Below, in pieces: positions 42,578-50,624 of a DNA stretch of 64,000 nucleotides (its first letter is position 1; each line of letters starts with the position of its first letter). The notes under the pieces are model-generated. The model had not been told where the DNA came from. It saw only the letters and a program-made list of their open reading frames with translations, and made no database searches. Both the position numbers and the translations under genes were made by a program. The DNA comes from Corynebacterium rhinophilum (GTDB lineage: Bacteria; Actinomycetota; Actinomycetes; Mycobacteriales; Mycobacteriaceae): positions 247,712 through 311,711 of the forward strand of contig NZ_JASPHQ010000001.1 in NCBI RefSeq assembly GCF_030227225.1, written 5' to 3'.

Positions 42578-42825
42578 ATTTTCGCCGTAAGCCTAACCCC
42601 AATCGCAATCACCCCACCTTTTGCCCCTACTGCGCCGGCACCGATCTCTTCCCGGATGAAGAAGACGACTTTGCCTGGAATTGCCAGGAATGCCTGCGCG
42701 TATTTTCGGTCCGCTTCCACGGACAAGACGATGCCCCCGTAGCACCGGCCCCAGCAGTCTCTTCCACCGAGGCCCTGCAGCGCTCCCTAGCCCGCCGCGG
42801 ACACTCCACGGCTCCAGTGGATTAA
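42574..42825 (+). CDS. cysX: CysX, small zinc-ribbon-like protein of sulfite reduction
   Basis: 83 residues from GTG 42574, overlapping the cysI stop (GTGA). Two CXXC pairs ('TFCPYCAG' and 'WNCQECLR') sit 19 residues apart, giving a rubredoxin-like or zinc-ribbon knuckle; the C-terminal half is Pro/Ala-rich and probably disordered. CysX is encoded next to cysI in C. glutamicum and is thought to help electron delivery. The close coupling with cysI fits a subunit or electron-transfer partner. It could bind zinc rather than iron. Confidence 0.83.
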   Translation: MNFRRKPNPNRNHPTFCPYCAGTDLFPDEEDDFAWNCQECLRVFSVRFHGQDDAPVAPAPAVSSTEALQRSLARRGHSTAPVD

Positions 42826-42834
42826 GGATGCACC

Positions 42835-43560
42835 ATGACCGCACTCATTACCTTGTCCCACGGCTCGCGCCACCCGGGCGCCGCCGCCGGCGTTGAACAG
42901 CTCACCCAGGCCGCTGCCGCCGCGATTCCAGACCGACCTGCTTATCGTGCGGCACACCTGGAGTTCAATACTCCCGATCTCACCGCCGCTGCGGTCGATC
43001 TCGCTCGTTGCGGGGAGGATACGGCCGTAGTCATTCCATTGCTCTTTACGCAGGGTTACCACCAGCGCGTTGACGTTCCCCGGGTTATCGCTGCGGCCGA
43101 ACAGGCTTCAGGCCTGCGCTTGGTGCAAGGTGAGTGCTTGGGCGGAGGGCGTGCCGTACCAGATGTGGGCAGGCGGGAAGCCGCTGAAGCCGAATTGGCG
43201 GCGGTGCTCGCGGCACGCGCCAGGTCTGGGGATACCCACCACGTCATCTACTCCGTTGGTTCCTCTGCTGCTGCGGCCAATGACTCCGTCCGCCGACTTG
43301 CGGCTCAGGTATCCCGAATCACCGGCGTTCCCGCTACGGCCGCATTTGCCACCCGCGGTGGCAGCAATGACATTCATGCATTGGCAAGAAGCACTGCGCG
43401 AATGCGGGTTATCCCGCTGTTTGTTACCGCAGGACTGCTCCTTAAACCACTGTCATCTACCCCCAGCAATGTCACCGTCGATCCCGTTCTGGGTACCGAC
43501 CTAGCTGGTATCGTTGCTGCTCACTATCACATCGCCCAGGAGGTCGGTGTTCCATGCTAA
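42835..43560 (+). CDS. cysY: Sirohydrochlorin ferrochelatase-like protein (CysY, CbiX family)
   Basis: 241 residues in two CbiX-type halves. The first half begins 'ALITLSHGSRHPGAAAGVEQL' with the metal-binding His and ends 'AVVIPLLFTQGYHQRVDVPRV'. The second repeats the pattern ('VIYSVGSSAAAANDSVRRL') but with Ser in place of the first His. It inserts iron into sirohydrochlorin for the CysI sirohaem. It starts 9 bp after cysX and its end overlaps cysZ by seven bases. Together with cobA downstream it supplies sirohaem. Confidence 0.85.
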   Translation: MTALITLSHGSRHPGAAAGVEQLTQAAAAAIPDRPAYRAAHLEFNTPDLTAAAVDLARCGEDTAVVIPLLFTQGYHQRVDVPRVIAAAEQASGLRLVQGECLGGGRAVPDVGRREAAEAELAAVLAARARSGDTHHVIYSVGSSAAAANDSVRRLAAQVSRITGVPATAAFATRGGSNDIHALARSTARMRVIPLFVTAGLLLKPLSSTPSNVTVDPVLGTDLAGIVAAHYHIAQEVGVPC

Positions 43561-44573
43561 CCCTTATTTTAATCGCCGTGGCCGGTGCGGCCGCTCAGCT
43601 TGTCGATGGCGGCATCGGCATGGGCTTCGGCGTCACTTCAACCACCATCCTCCTCCTAGCAGGCCTAGGACCCGCCCAAGCCTCCGCCGTAGTTCACACC
43701 GCGGAACTGGGGACGACTGCAATGTCTGGCCTCAGCCACGCTCGGTTTGGCAATGTGGATTGGAAGACCGTCTTCCGGCTGGGCGTTCCGGGTTCTATCG
43801 CGGCGTTTATCGGCGCCACTGTGCTCTCCAATATCTCCACCGATGCGGCTGCTCCCATTACCGCGCTCATCTTGGTAGCCATCGGCAGCAACCTCATCTG
43901 GCGCTTTTCCCGCCCGCGCCGGGCGAAGTTTGTGCAAAAACGCAGCCATTCCACCCCATTTTTGATTGGCCTTGGTTCCGTCGGCGGATTCGTCGACTCC
44001 ACCGGTGGTGGTGGCTGGGGTCCGGTGTCTACCTCGACGCTTATGGCAATTGGCCGCGAGCAGCCTCGCCGCATCGTCGGCACGGTAAATACCGCCGAAT
44101 TCCTAGTCACACTGGGGGCCACCCTCGGTTTCGTCGTTGGATTGTGGCAGGATATCGTCGCCAACCTCTCCGCCGTGTTGGCCCTGCTCATCGGTGGTTC
44201 CATTGCCGCGCCGATTGCGGCATGGGTGATTTCCCGGATTGAGCCGGTCGTCCTCGGTGGCCTCGTGGGTACGGCTATCGTGGCGCTGAATATCGGCAAG
44301 GTCTTAGGCGGGCTAGAAACCTACTTCGGGCTGACGGTGCCGGGCTCCGTCTCCCCGCTGCTCATGGTCATGATTCTCGTCGTGGGTATTTCCGCCACCA
44401 TCCACGGCGCGCGGGCTACCCGGGCTGCTCGCGTAAGGGAGCTGGAAGCCGAGAACGCCGAGACCAAGGCACACGCGGAATTTCATGCCGCAGGCTTTGC
44501 GCACAACGCTGCCGGTGCCTCCAAGGACGTGAGCATCGTGGAGGACTCCGCACCGCAGGCGGATAAGGCCTAA
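43554..44573 (+). CDS. cysZ: TSUP-family transporter CysZ (sulfate/sulfite)
   Basis: 339 residues with about eight membrane segments and the TSUP signatures 'VAGAAAQLVDGGIGMGFGVTS' and 'LGSVGGFVDSTGGGGWGPVS'. A hydrophilic tail of about 55 residues (RELEAENAETKAHAEFHAAG) follows the last segment. In C. glutamicum CysZ is the sulfate uptake gene that ends the cys operon. Here the sulfate-activating genes are absent, so sulfite may be the cargo. It overlaps cysY at the start and cobA (convergent) by four bases at the end. Confidence 0.87.
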   Translation: MLTLILIAVAGAAAQLVDGGIGMGFGVTSTTILLLAGLGPAQASAVVHTAELGTTAMSGLSHARFGNVDWKTVFRLGVPGSIAAFIGATVLSNISTDAAAPITALILVAIGSNLIWRFSRPRRAKFVQKRSHSTPFLIGLGSVGGFVDSTGGGGWGPVSTSTLMAIGREQPRRIVGTVNTAEFLVTLGATLGFVVGLWQDIVANLSAVLALLIGGSIAAPIAAWVISRIEPVVLGGLVGTAIVALNIGKVLGGLETYFGLTVPGSVSPLLMVMILVVGISATIHGARATRAARVRELEAENAETKAHAEFHAAGFAHNAAGASKDVSIVEDSAPQADKA

Positions 44574-45322
44574 TCCCCGGCTGGGTCGAGGCCGGCAACC
44601 TCGCCAATGACATAGACGGCGGGGGAGGAGACATTATGATCCTCCATCGTCTGCGCAAGTTGCGCTAGTTCACAGCGAAATTCCCGCTGCGTGTTCAGGG
44701 TGCCCTCCTGGATAATCGCGCACGGTGTCGAGCCAGCGAGCCCGCCGTCTTGCAATGCCCTGGCAATCGCCGGGGCATTTTTCACACCCATGATGATGGA
44801 TAAGGTCGCGCCGGACTGGGCCAGGGCGTGCCAATCCACGAGGGACTTCTCGTGCCCGGGAGGCAGGTGGCCCGATACAACGGTAAAGCCGTGAACCATG
44901 CCGCGCTGGGTGACAGGGATGCCAATACCTGCGGGCACGGAAATGGCGGAGGTCACCCCTGGGATCACGGTGGTGGGGATAGATGCCTGGGTTAGGGCCT
45001 GTACCTCTTCAAAGCCGCGGCCGAACACGAAAGGATCGCCGCCTTTGAGCCGCACCACCTTCTGCCCGGCTTGAGCGTGCTCGATGAGCAGCTCGTTGAT
45101 CTTGTCCTGGGTGATCGACTTTTTGTAGGGCAGCTTGGAGACATCGATAAGCTCCTTTGCGGAAATATCGCAGAGCTTATCCAACTGCGGGGCAGGGCCT
45201 AGGTGATCGGTCAAGATGACCTCGGCCTCCTGTAAGGCGCGCATGCCGCGAACCGTAATCAGGTCCCACGCGCCGGGGCCGCCACCGATAAGGGATACGG
45301 GATGAATCTGTACTGACGTCAT
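44570..45322 (-). CDS. cobA: Uroporphyrinogen-III C-methyltransferase
   Basis: 250 residues. 'VSLIGGGPGAWDLITVRGMRAL' gives the SAM/GxGxG-type start of the tetrapyrrole methylase fold. 'VVRLKGGDPFVFGRGFEEV', 'IPTTVIPGVTSAISVPAGIGIPVTQR' and 'YVIGEVAG' complete the SUMT signatures. It methylates uroporphyrinogen III twice to precorrin-2 for sirohaem. There is no CysG oxidase/chelatase fusion, matching the separate cysY. It is convergent with cysZ and divergent from tobH with only 41 bp between start codons. Its -10 lies eight bases before the ATG, so it may be leaderless. Confidence 0.93.
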   Translation of the reverse strand: MTSVQIHPVSLIGGGPGAWDLITVRGMRALQEAEVILTDHLGPAPQLDKLCDISAKELIDVSKLPYKKSITQDKINELLIEHAQAGQKVVRLKGGDPFVFGRGFEEVQALTQASIPTTVIPGVTSAISVPAGIGIPVTQRGMVHGFTVVSGHLPPGHEKSLVDWHALAQSGATLSIIMGVKNAPAIARALQDGGLAGSTPCAIIQEGTLNTQREFRCELAQLAQTMEDHNVSSPAVYVIGEVAGLDPAGD

Positions 45323-45330
45323 GCCGCACC

Positions 45331-45355
45331 ATCTTAGTGGGAGCCAGACTATGCT
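45331..45355. promoter_or_regulatory. Back-to-back promoters of cobA and tobH
   Basis: Minus strand TAAGAT (45336-45331) is eight bases from the cobA ATG; plus strand TATGCT (45350-45355) is eight bases from the tobH ATG. Only 13 bp separate the two -10 boxes, so each -35 region overlaps the opposite promoter. No Shine-Dalgarno is seen for either gene. Confidence 0.5.
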
Positions 45356-45363
45356 AGAGCGAT

Positions 45364-46413
45364 ATGGATAACGGTTTCACTGATGGTTCCGCCTATGACA
45401 CCGAAACGGTGCGATTTTTTGATGTCGCCCACGAGGGCGCGCAGATTCGTCTGCTCGCCGGACAAGTGGAGCGCTGGGGTGAAATCTTAAACGGGCTCAA
45501 CCCGCGCTCCCTGGTCATATTGCCCACCGACGCCATCGCCCGCGAGGCAGCGCACCTCGGAGTCGGCTTGGCCGAACCACTGCGCATTCCCTTGGTGGTG
45601 ACGGAATCGCTGCCGCAGTACGTGGGCGCGCTCGATATCGTCGTAGCGGTAGGCGAGCCCGCAGAATGCGATTGGGCCTCCCGCGCGCTCATTGCGGCAA
45701 GCCAGCGCGGCGCCACCACCATTCTGGTGGGCCCGGCAAGCGGCCCCCTGGTAGAGGATTGCCCGGAAGACACCCTCATTGCCCCGTCGCTTCCCACCGC
45801 GGAGGGCTGCTCGCCGGCGCGGTTTATCACTGCCCTGTACGCGCTGTGCAGCATCGTGCATACCTCCCCACACGCGGTGCGCGAGGAGCTAGAGGACCTC
45901 GCCGCCGCCGTGGACCGCGAAATCGAGCAGCTTTCTCCAGAGCGCGATGATGCCATCAACCCGGGACGGCAGCTGCGCGAATACGCAGAGGGCGCGCGGA
46001 TTATCCATTCTTGCGTTATCGATCCCTATGCGTATGCCGAGCGTCGCGAGCGCGTGCACATCGATACCCTGGTCGCCCGCATGGCCGCGACTATCTGGGC
46101 CGTGCACGGGCTGCCCGGGACCTTCGTCGAGCCCGCTGACCTGAGTGGCGCACTCGATCGGGGTACCGAATCCAGCACGGCGTCCACGCCTGCCGATGAC
46201 CTTTTCTACGATCCCTTCATCGACGGTGCTGGCGCGGAGGCACCTTTGATACCCTTAAAAGTGATTTTCTGGGGGCAGGAAGAGGCGAACCTGCCCAACT
46301 CGCTTGCAGTCCGCAGCACCGACCCGGAACCGGGCCTTGGGCACCTTGCCCGCTCGCTGCAGCTTATTACGCGGAGTTTTGCCGCGACCGCCTACGAGAT
46401 TTCTAAAGGATAG
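45364..46413 (+). CDS. TobH-like SIS-domain protein of the mannose locus
   Basis: 349 residues. The middle part ('DIVVAVGEPAECDWASRALIAASQRGATTILVGPASGPL') has the sugar isomerase (SIS)-like Rossmann pattern, and 'PHAVREELEDLAAAVDREIEQLSPERD' is helical as in phosphoglucose/phosphomannose isomerase-like proteins. The gene always lies between pmm and manA in mycobacteria and corynebacteria (Rv3256c position), usually annotated TobH. Catalytic role is unproven. manA follows by six bp in the same direction. Confidence 0.8.
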   Translation: MDNGFTDGSAYDTETVRFFDVAHEGAQIRLLAGQVERWGEILNGLNPRSLVILPTDAIAREAAHLGVGLAEPLRIPLVVTESLPQYVGALDIVVAVGEPAECDWASRALIAASQRGATTILVGPASGPLVEDCPEDTLIAPSLPTAEGCSPARFITALYALCSIVHTSPHAVREELEDLAAAVDREIEQLSPERDDAINPGRQLREYAEGARIIHSCVIDPYAYAERRERVHIDTLVARMAATIWAVHGLPGTFVEPADLSGALDRGTESSTASTPADDLFYDPFIDGAGAEAPLIPLKVIFWGQEEANLPNSLAVRSTDPEPGLGHLARSLQLITRSFAATAYEISKG

Positions 46414-46419
46414 AAATAA

Positions 46420-47673
46420 ATGCAATTACTGGAAGGCGCAATCCGCAACTATTCGTGGGGCTCGCGCACCCTCATCCCTGAGCTGCGGGGCGAAGAAGCC
46501 GCAGGAAAGCCGGTAGCTGAACTCTGGTTTGGCGCCCACCCAGGCGATCCTTCCACGGTGGATGGCCAGCTTCTCAACGAGGTGATTGCGGAGGATCCAG
46601 AAGGCCAGTTGGGTACGCGAGTCTACAAAGAATACGGCGAAAAACTGCCGTTTTTGTTGAAGATTCTCGCCGCCGAAGACCCGCTATCTTTGCAGGCCCA
46701 CCCCTCCAAGGAGCAGGCCGAAGAGGGCTTCTCCCGCGAAAACGAGGCGGGTATTGCCCTGCAGGCCGCAAATCGCAATTACAAGGACGATAACCACAAG
46801 CCGGAACTTATCGTGGCGCTCTCGGATTTCTATGCCATGGCCGGGTTCCGTCCCCTGGCACAAACCCGCGAGCTCTTTGCCGCCTTGGAGTGCCCAGAGC
46901 TTGAGCGTTATCTTGCCATGCTTGACGATGACCCCGCGGAATCCTCCGAATCCGCCAACCTCCGGGTGCTTTTCACCACGTGGATTACCATCCCTTCGGC
47001 CAAGCGCAAGGAGCTTATTAAGGCCATCGTTGCCGCCGGCGAGCGCCTGATTTCCGCCGACCCGAAGGATTGGAAAGCGCGGGTCATGGCTACGGTGGTG
47101 GACCTTAATGATCGCTACCCTGGCGATATTGGCGTGCTTGGCGCGCTCTTGCTCAACCACATCGAGCTTGCCCCAGGCGAGGCCGTCTACCTCGACGCTG
47201 GGCAGCTCCACGCGTATGTCTCCGGACTTGGCGTAGAAATAATGGCCAATTCCGATAACGTCTTGCGCGGCGGATTGACCCCGAAATTCGTGGATGTGCC
47301 GGAGTTGGTGAAGGTCCTGACCTATGCGGCCGCCAATGAGCCGCGGGTGCAGCAAAAAGATAAGCGGAACCAGGATAACGTCCATGGTGCCGAGGCTTGG
47401 TCCTATCCGGTGCCCATCGATGAATTTCTGCTTGATCGCGCCGAGCTCGGGCCCGATTCTTCTGTCGACCTCGATTATGACGGCCCCACCATCGCCTTGT
47501 GCACCGCTGGTTCCCTCAACCTTCGCAATGCCGCGGGCGAGGAATTGATCCTTTCTCCGGGCCAAGCCGCATGGCTGCCGGCCTCCGACGGTGTGGTTAC
47601 CGCCCAAGCTCACGCTGTACATGAGTCAAGTCCTGAGGGCTGCACGGCGCAATTATTCGTCGCCCGAGTCTAA
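46420..47673 (+). CDS. manA: Mannose-6-phosphate isomerase, class I
   Basis: 417 residues. Zinc and active-site motifs: 'NYSWGSRTLIPEL', 'PFLLKILAAEDPLSLQAHPSKEQAEEGF' (zinc ligands Gln and His), 'NHKPELIVALSDFYAMAGF' and 'LDAGQLHAYVSGLGVEIMANSDNVLRGGL'. A C-terminal cupin extension completes the family. It links fructose-6-P and mannose-6-P, the entry to GDP-mannose. AAAGGA lies eight bases before ATG 46420. A strong terminator follows the stop. Confidence 0.95.
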   Translation: MQLLEGAIRNYSWGSRTLIPELRGEEAAGKPVAELWFGAHPGDPSTVDGQLLNEVIAEDPEGQLGTRVYKEYGEKLPFLLKILAAEDPLSLQAHPSKEQAEEGFSRENEAGIALQAANRNYKDDNHKPELIVALSDFYAMAGFRPLAQTRELFAALECPELERYLAMLDDDPAESSESANLRVLFTTWITIPSAKRKELIKAIVAAGERLISADPKDWKARVMATVVDLNDRYPGDIGVLGALLLNHIELAPGEAVYLDAGQLHAYVSGLGVEIMANSDNVLRGGLTPKFVDVPELVKVLTYAAANEPRVQQKDKRNQDNVHGAEAWSYPVPIDEFLLDRAELGPDSSVDLDYDGPTIALCTAGSLNLRNAAGEELILSPGQAAWLPASDGVVTAQAHAVHESSPEGCTAQLFVARV

Positions 47674-47687
47674 TAGGCCTTATAACT

Positions 47688-47727
47688 GTGCCCCCTTGCT
47701 AGAAAATCCCAGCAAGGGGGCACTTTT
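47688..47727 (+). terminator. Intrinsic terminator after manA
   Basis: GTGCCCCCTTGCT pairs perfectly with AGCAAGGGGGCAC around a ten-base loop, followed by TTTTA. Confidence 0.95.
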
Positions 47728-47793
47728 AGGTGCTGGCGGCATTTGGGCCGAGGCTAACTCCCTGGTACCAGTTGCGCTAGCCGCATAGAGGAC

Positions 47794-48660
47794 TTAGCGC
47801 GCAGCGGAAGAGCCCGCGGCAGAGCTTCCCGTTGCAGGGAGATCCGTGGGCTCTTGGTTTCCCGTCTGTTGCGTAGTGGCAGGCTTCCCGGTTGCTTCCG
47901 GCTCGGCGTGGGATTTATTTTTCGCCTGCGGTGCGCTAGAAGGCGCGCCCGTTCCCGCACCGTGTCCCTCTGTGGTGGCATTACGAGCAGACGGGGTGCG
48001 CTGCGCGCTCCCGTTGGTATATGACTTTTGTGGGGCCTGCGTTGATGGCGGCTCCGGGTTATCGGATCCGGCTGGCTCTACCGGTTTTCCGGACTCTCCA
48101 CCCTGATCACTTTGACCTGGCTTCCCCTCGCTTGGAGCAGAAGATGGAGCTGGTGAGCTTGGTGCCGGGGAAGACGGTGCTAAGTTATCCGGCTTGCTGG
48201 GATTATCCGGCGCTGCCTGCATGGTGCCGGCACCGTTACCATTCTGCGGAGCCTGGCCGCCCTGGGCGGACGGGGCGTTATTAGCGGAAGCGTCTGGAGA
48301 GTAGACATTTCCGGGGCGGTACACCTTGGTAGGGCGGGTAGCCGCGTGGGGATGCGTGACGGCATTGGGCGCCAAGTATGGGTCCGTCGATTGCGGGCGC
48401 TGATGGTCCGATTCACCAGCGCCTGAATTAGACTCTGCGGAGGTGGAGTTTTCCGGCGAAGGCTTCTTATGTGTCGACGATGTCGTCGATTCTTCAGCGG
48501 AAGTATTTTTTGGTGCCACGCTAGAGGTAGGGGACTCATTCGCGGCGTTGGAGTAACGGGCGCTCGGCGTGCTCATGCGCCACACGCCCACTCCCACGAC
48601 GACGGCGGCGATAAGGCCGAGCACGATGAACACGTACACGCGACGTGAATCTGGCTTCAT
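47794..48660 (-). CDS. Membrane-anchored Pro/Ser/Thr-rich surface protein, unknown function
   Basis: 288 residues. One N-terminal membrane segment (VYVFIVLGLIAAVVVGVGVW, residues 9-28) could be an uncleaved signal anchor. The remaining 260 residues are low-complexity, rich in Ser, Pro, Ala, Thr and Asn with no folded-domain pattern, and should be extracytoplasmic. 'SSPAPSSPAPSSAP' is a small internal repetition. Near the end is 'DLPATGSSAAGSSAAR': an LPATG pentapeptide, but without the hydrophobic segment and basic tail a sortase signal needs. It stands alone between manA and the DUF4259 gene. No function is proposed. Confidence 0.7.
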   Translation of the reverse strand: MKPDSRRVYVFIVLGLIAAVVVGVGVWRMSTPSARYSNAANESPTSSVAPKNTSAEESTTSSTHKKPSPENSTSAESNSGAGESDHQRPQSTDPYLAPNAVTHPHAATRPTKVYRPGNVYSPDASANNAPSAQGGQAPQNGNGAGTMQAAPDNPSKPDNLAPSSPAPSSPAPSSAPSEGKPGQSDQGGESGKPVEPAGSDNPEPPSTQAPQKSYTNGSAQRTPSARNATTEGHGAGTGAPSSAPQAKNKSHAEPEATGKPATTQQTGNQEPTDLPATGSSAAGSSAAR

Positions 48661-48872
48661 CGTGCTCTCCTTTCTTAGTTACATAGGGTGGGTAACAAGT
48701 TGATAACGAGAGTATCATGCATTGGAATTTTCGCGACAGCCTTTAGAATCCGTGATATGTGAACAAAGCTCAAATGGGAAAGTGGATTTTCAATGCAATC
48801 CTTTTCATGCCCGATTTTTCTGCGCCGCAAAAGCGTGTATAAATGGCGCTAAACCCGTCGAAGGAGTGAGAA

Positions 48873-49226
48873 ATGAGCAGCTGGGACGAAGAGATTTTTA
48901 GCACCGATCTCAACGTGGATTTTCTAGATGAATTGGCAAACCTCGATGAAGAAGGGGTAATCCGCGCAGTACAGGATGCCTGCGAGGTGGCTCGCAGCAA
49001 GAACGATTTAACCGAGGAAGAACAGCTCAACGCCCACGCTGCGGCCACGATCGCCGCCATTTGGGCAGGCGCGCCGTTCAGCGCCAGCGAAACCGTTGAA
49101 GACTACCCCTATATTAGGGACTTGGTGGGAACCGTTGACGATACCCTGACCGAAAATGCCCTTGAGATCCTGGATACCGTCGAAGGAGACTACGACGTGG
49201 AACCGTTTATCGAGGCACTTTCTTAA
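48873..49226 (+). CDS. DUF4259 family small acidic protein
   Basis: 117 residues, strongly acidic. The start 'MSSWDEEIFSTDLNVDFLDELANLDEEG' is the DUF4259 signature (W-x4-F-x-x-D-x-A/N-x-D-F-L). 'NAHAAATIAAIWAGAP' is the second conserved helix. The function of the family is not known. GAAGGAGTG lies before ATG 48873. It is monocistronic or reads into tmk 64 bp downstream. The 212-bp region upstream has no clear operator. Confidence 0.78.
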   Translation: MSSWDEEIFSTDLNVDFLDELANLDEEGVIRAVQDACEVARSKNDLTEEEQLNAHAAATIAAIWAGAPFSASETVEDYPYIRDLVGTVDDTLTENALEILDTVEGDYDVEPFIEALS

Positions 49227-49289
49227 AAACCACCTCCCTCGGTGCCGCTGGCGCCGCCTAGGAGCAGAAAGGATTCTGCATATCTCACC

Positions 49290-49904
49290 ATGCTTATAAG
49301 CATTGAAGGCATTGACGGCGCCGGAAAAAATACACTTGCGACCGCAGTGCGGGACGCCCTCCAAGTCCCAGTAAAAACCGTTTCCTTTCCGCGTTATGAG
49401 ACCTCCATCCACGCGCAACTTGCGCGCGAGGCGCTCTACGGAAAGATGGGCGACCTTACGGATTCGGCCTACGGTATGGCCACGCTTTTCGCCCTCGACC
49501 GCTTTGGGGTAAAAGAGGAATTGCTGGCGGCGAAGCAAACGCGCGAGGTAGTGATCTTAGACCGCTATGTAGCCTCCAACGCTGCCTATTCCGCAGCCCG
49601 GTTGCGCGACGATAGCCTCTTCCAATGGGTCTATGACCTAGAATTTGGCACCTTGGGCCTGCCACAAGCAGACCTGCAGGTGTATGTGGATACGGCGGTG
49701 GAGGTGGCATCGGCAAGAGCGCAGTCCCGAGCCGCCAGTGATTCCACCCGCGAGCGCGACCACTATGAACGCGATGGGGGATTGCAGGAGCGCACCGCCG
49801 CCGCTTACCGGCGCCTAGTCGAGTCCGGGTGGGGCGGGCGCTGGATCGCCACCGCCGATGCGGATACTATTACGGCAGCAATAGATGACCTTGTAGGAGA
49901 TTAA
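49290..49904 (+). CDS. tmk: Thymidylate kinase
   Basis: 204 residues from ATG 49290 (MLISIEGIDGAGKNTLATAV). The P-loop GIDGAGKNT has Asn where many have Ser, as in mycobacterial TMKs where that place varies. 'VSFPRYETS', 'FALDRFGVKEEL' and the DRX motif 'VILDRYVASNAAY' bind dTMP. It phosphorylates dTMP to dTDP. AGAAAGGA lies 14 bases upstream. It is directly followed (3 bp) by mtrA, the conserved Corynebacteriales arrangement. Confidence 0.93.
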   Translation: MLISIEGIDGAGKNTLATAVRDALQVPVKTVSFPRYETSIHAQLAREALYGKMGDLTDSAYGMATLFALDRFGVKEELLAAKQTREVVILDRYVASNAAYSAARLRDDSLFQWVYDLEFGTLGLPQADLQVYVDTAVEVASARAQSRAASDSTRERDHYERDGGLQERTAAAYRRLVESGWGGRWIATADADTITAAIDDLVGD

Positions 49905-49907
49905 AAC

Positions 49908-50600
49908 GTGGCGCCAACGATTTTGGTTGTGGATGATGATCCAGCGATCTCGGAAATGCTGACCATTGTCCTTGAATCTGAGGGACTCAATCCCGTCCCC
50001 GTCATGGATGGCAACGATGCCGTTCCTGCCTTCCGCCAGCACGAACCGGATCTCATCCTTTTGGACCTCATGCTGCCGGGTATGAATGGTGTGGATATCT
50101 GCCGCACCATCCGGCGCGAATCCGCGGTGCCCATTGTCATGCTTACCGCCAAGACCGATACCGTGGATGTGGTCTTAGGCCTTGAATCTGGCGCGGATGA
50201 CTACATCACCAAGCCCTTTAAGCCGAAAGAGCTCATCGCCCGCATTCGGGCGCGCCTGCGCCGCACTGACTCCGCGGAACCGGAAACCCTTGAGGTTGCC
50301 GATCTGGTCATCGACGTGCCGGAACACACGGTGCGCCGTACCGATGGCACCGAATTAAACCTGACCCCGCTGGAGTTCGATCTCCTGCTGGAAATGGCGC
50401 GCCACCCGGGGCAAGTGCATACTCGCGAATCGCTGCTGGAATCCGTCTGGGGCTACCGCAATGCCTCCGATACTCGTTTGGTTAACGTGCATGTGCAGCG
50501 CCTGCGCGCCAAGATCGAGCACGATCCGGAAGATCCGCAGATCGTGCTGACGGTGCGCGGCGTGGGGTATAAGACCGGCAAGGCCGGTGCCGGGGAGTAA
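49908..50600 (+). CDS. mtrA: MtrA response regulator
   Basis: 230 residues from GTG 49908. Receiver domain 1-120: acidic pocket 'VVDDD' (9-11), phospho-acceptor Asp53 in 'LILLDLMLPGMNG', Thr in 'IVMLTAK' and Lys in 'DDYITKPFKP'. The OmpR-type winged helix is 'LEVADLVIDVPEHTVRRTDG' to 'RLRAKIEHDPEDPQIVLTVRGVGYK'. MtrA controls cell-wall hydrolases and osmotic response genes. It lies between tmk and mtrB, 24 bp from the latter. Identity rests on synteny and near-canonical sequence. Confidence 0.95.
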   Translation: MAPTILVVDDDPAISEMLTIVLESEGLNPVPVMDGNDAVPAFRQHEPDLILLDLMLPGMNGVDICRTIRRESAVPIVMLTAKTDTVDVVLGLESGADDYITKPFKPKELIARIRARLRRTDSAEPETLEVADLVIDVPEHTVRRTDGTELNLTPLEFDLLLEMARHPGQVHTRESLLESVWGYRNASDTRLVNVHVQRLRAKIEHDPEDPQIVLTVRGVGYKTGKAGAGE

Positions 50601-50624
50601 GGAAACATCAGAATTCTGGACCGC

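Noticed and set aside
46684..47622. 312-codon minus-strand frame inside manA
   Set aside because: Antisense shadow; manA motifs are complete on the plus strand.
47790..47840. Functional LPxTG cell-wall anchor
   Set aside because: No hydrophobic stretch or basic tail follows the motif in any frame.
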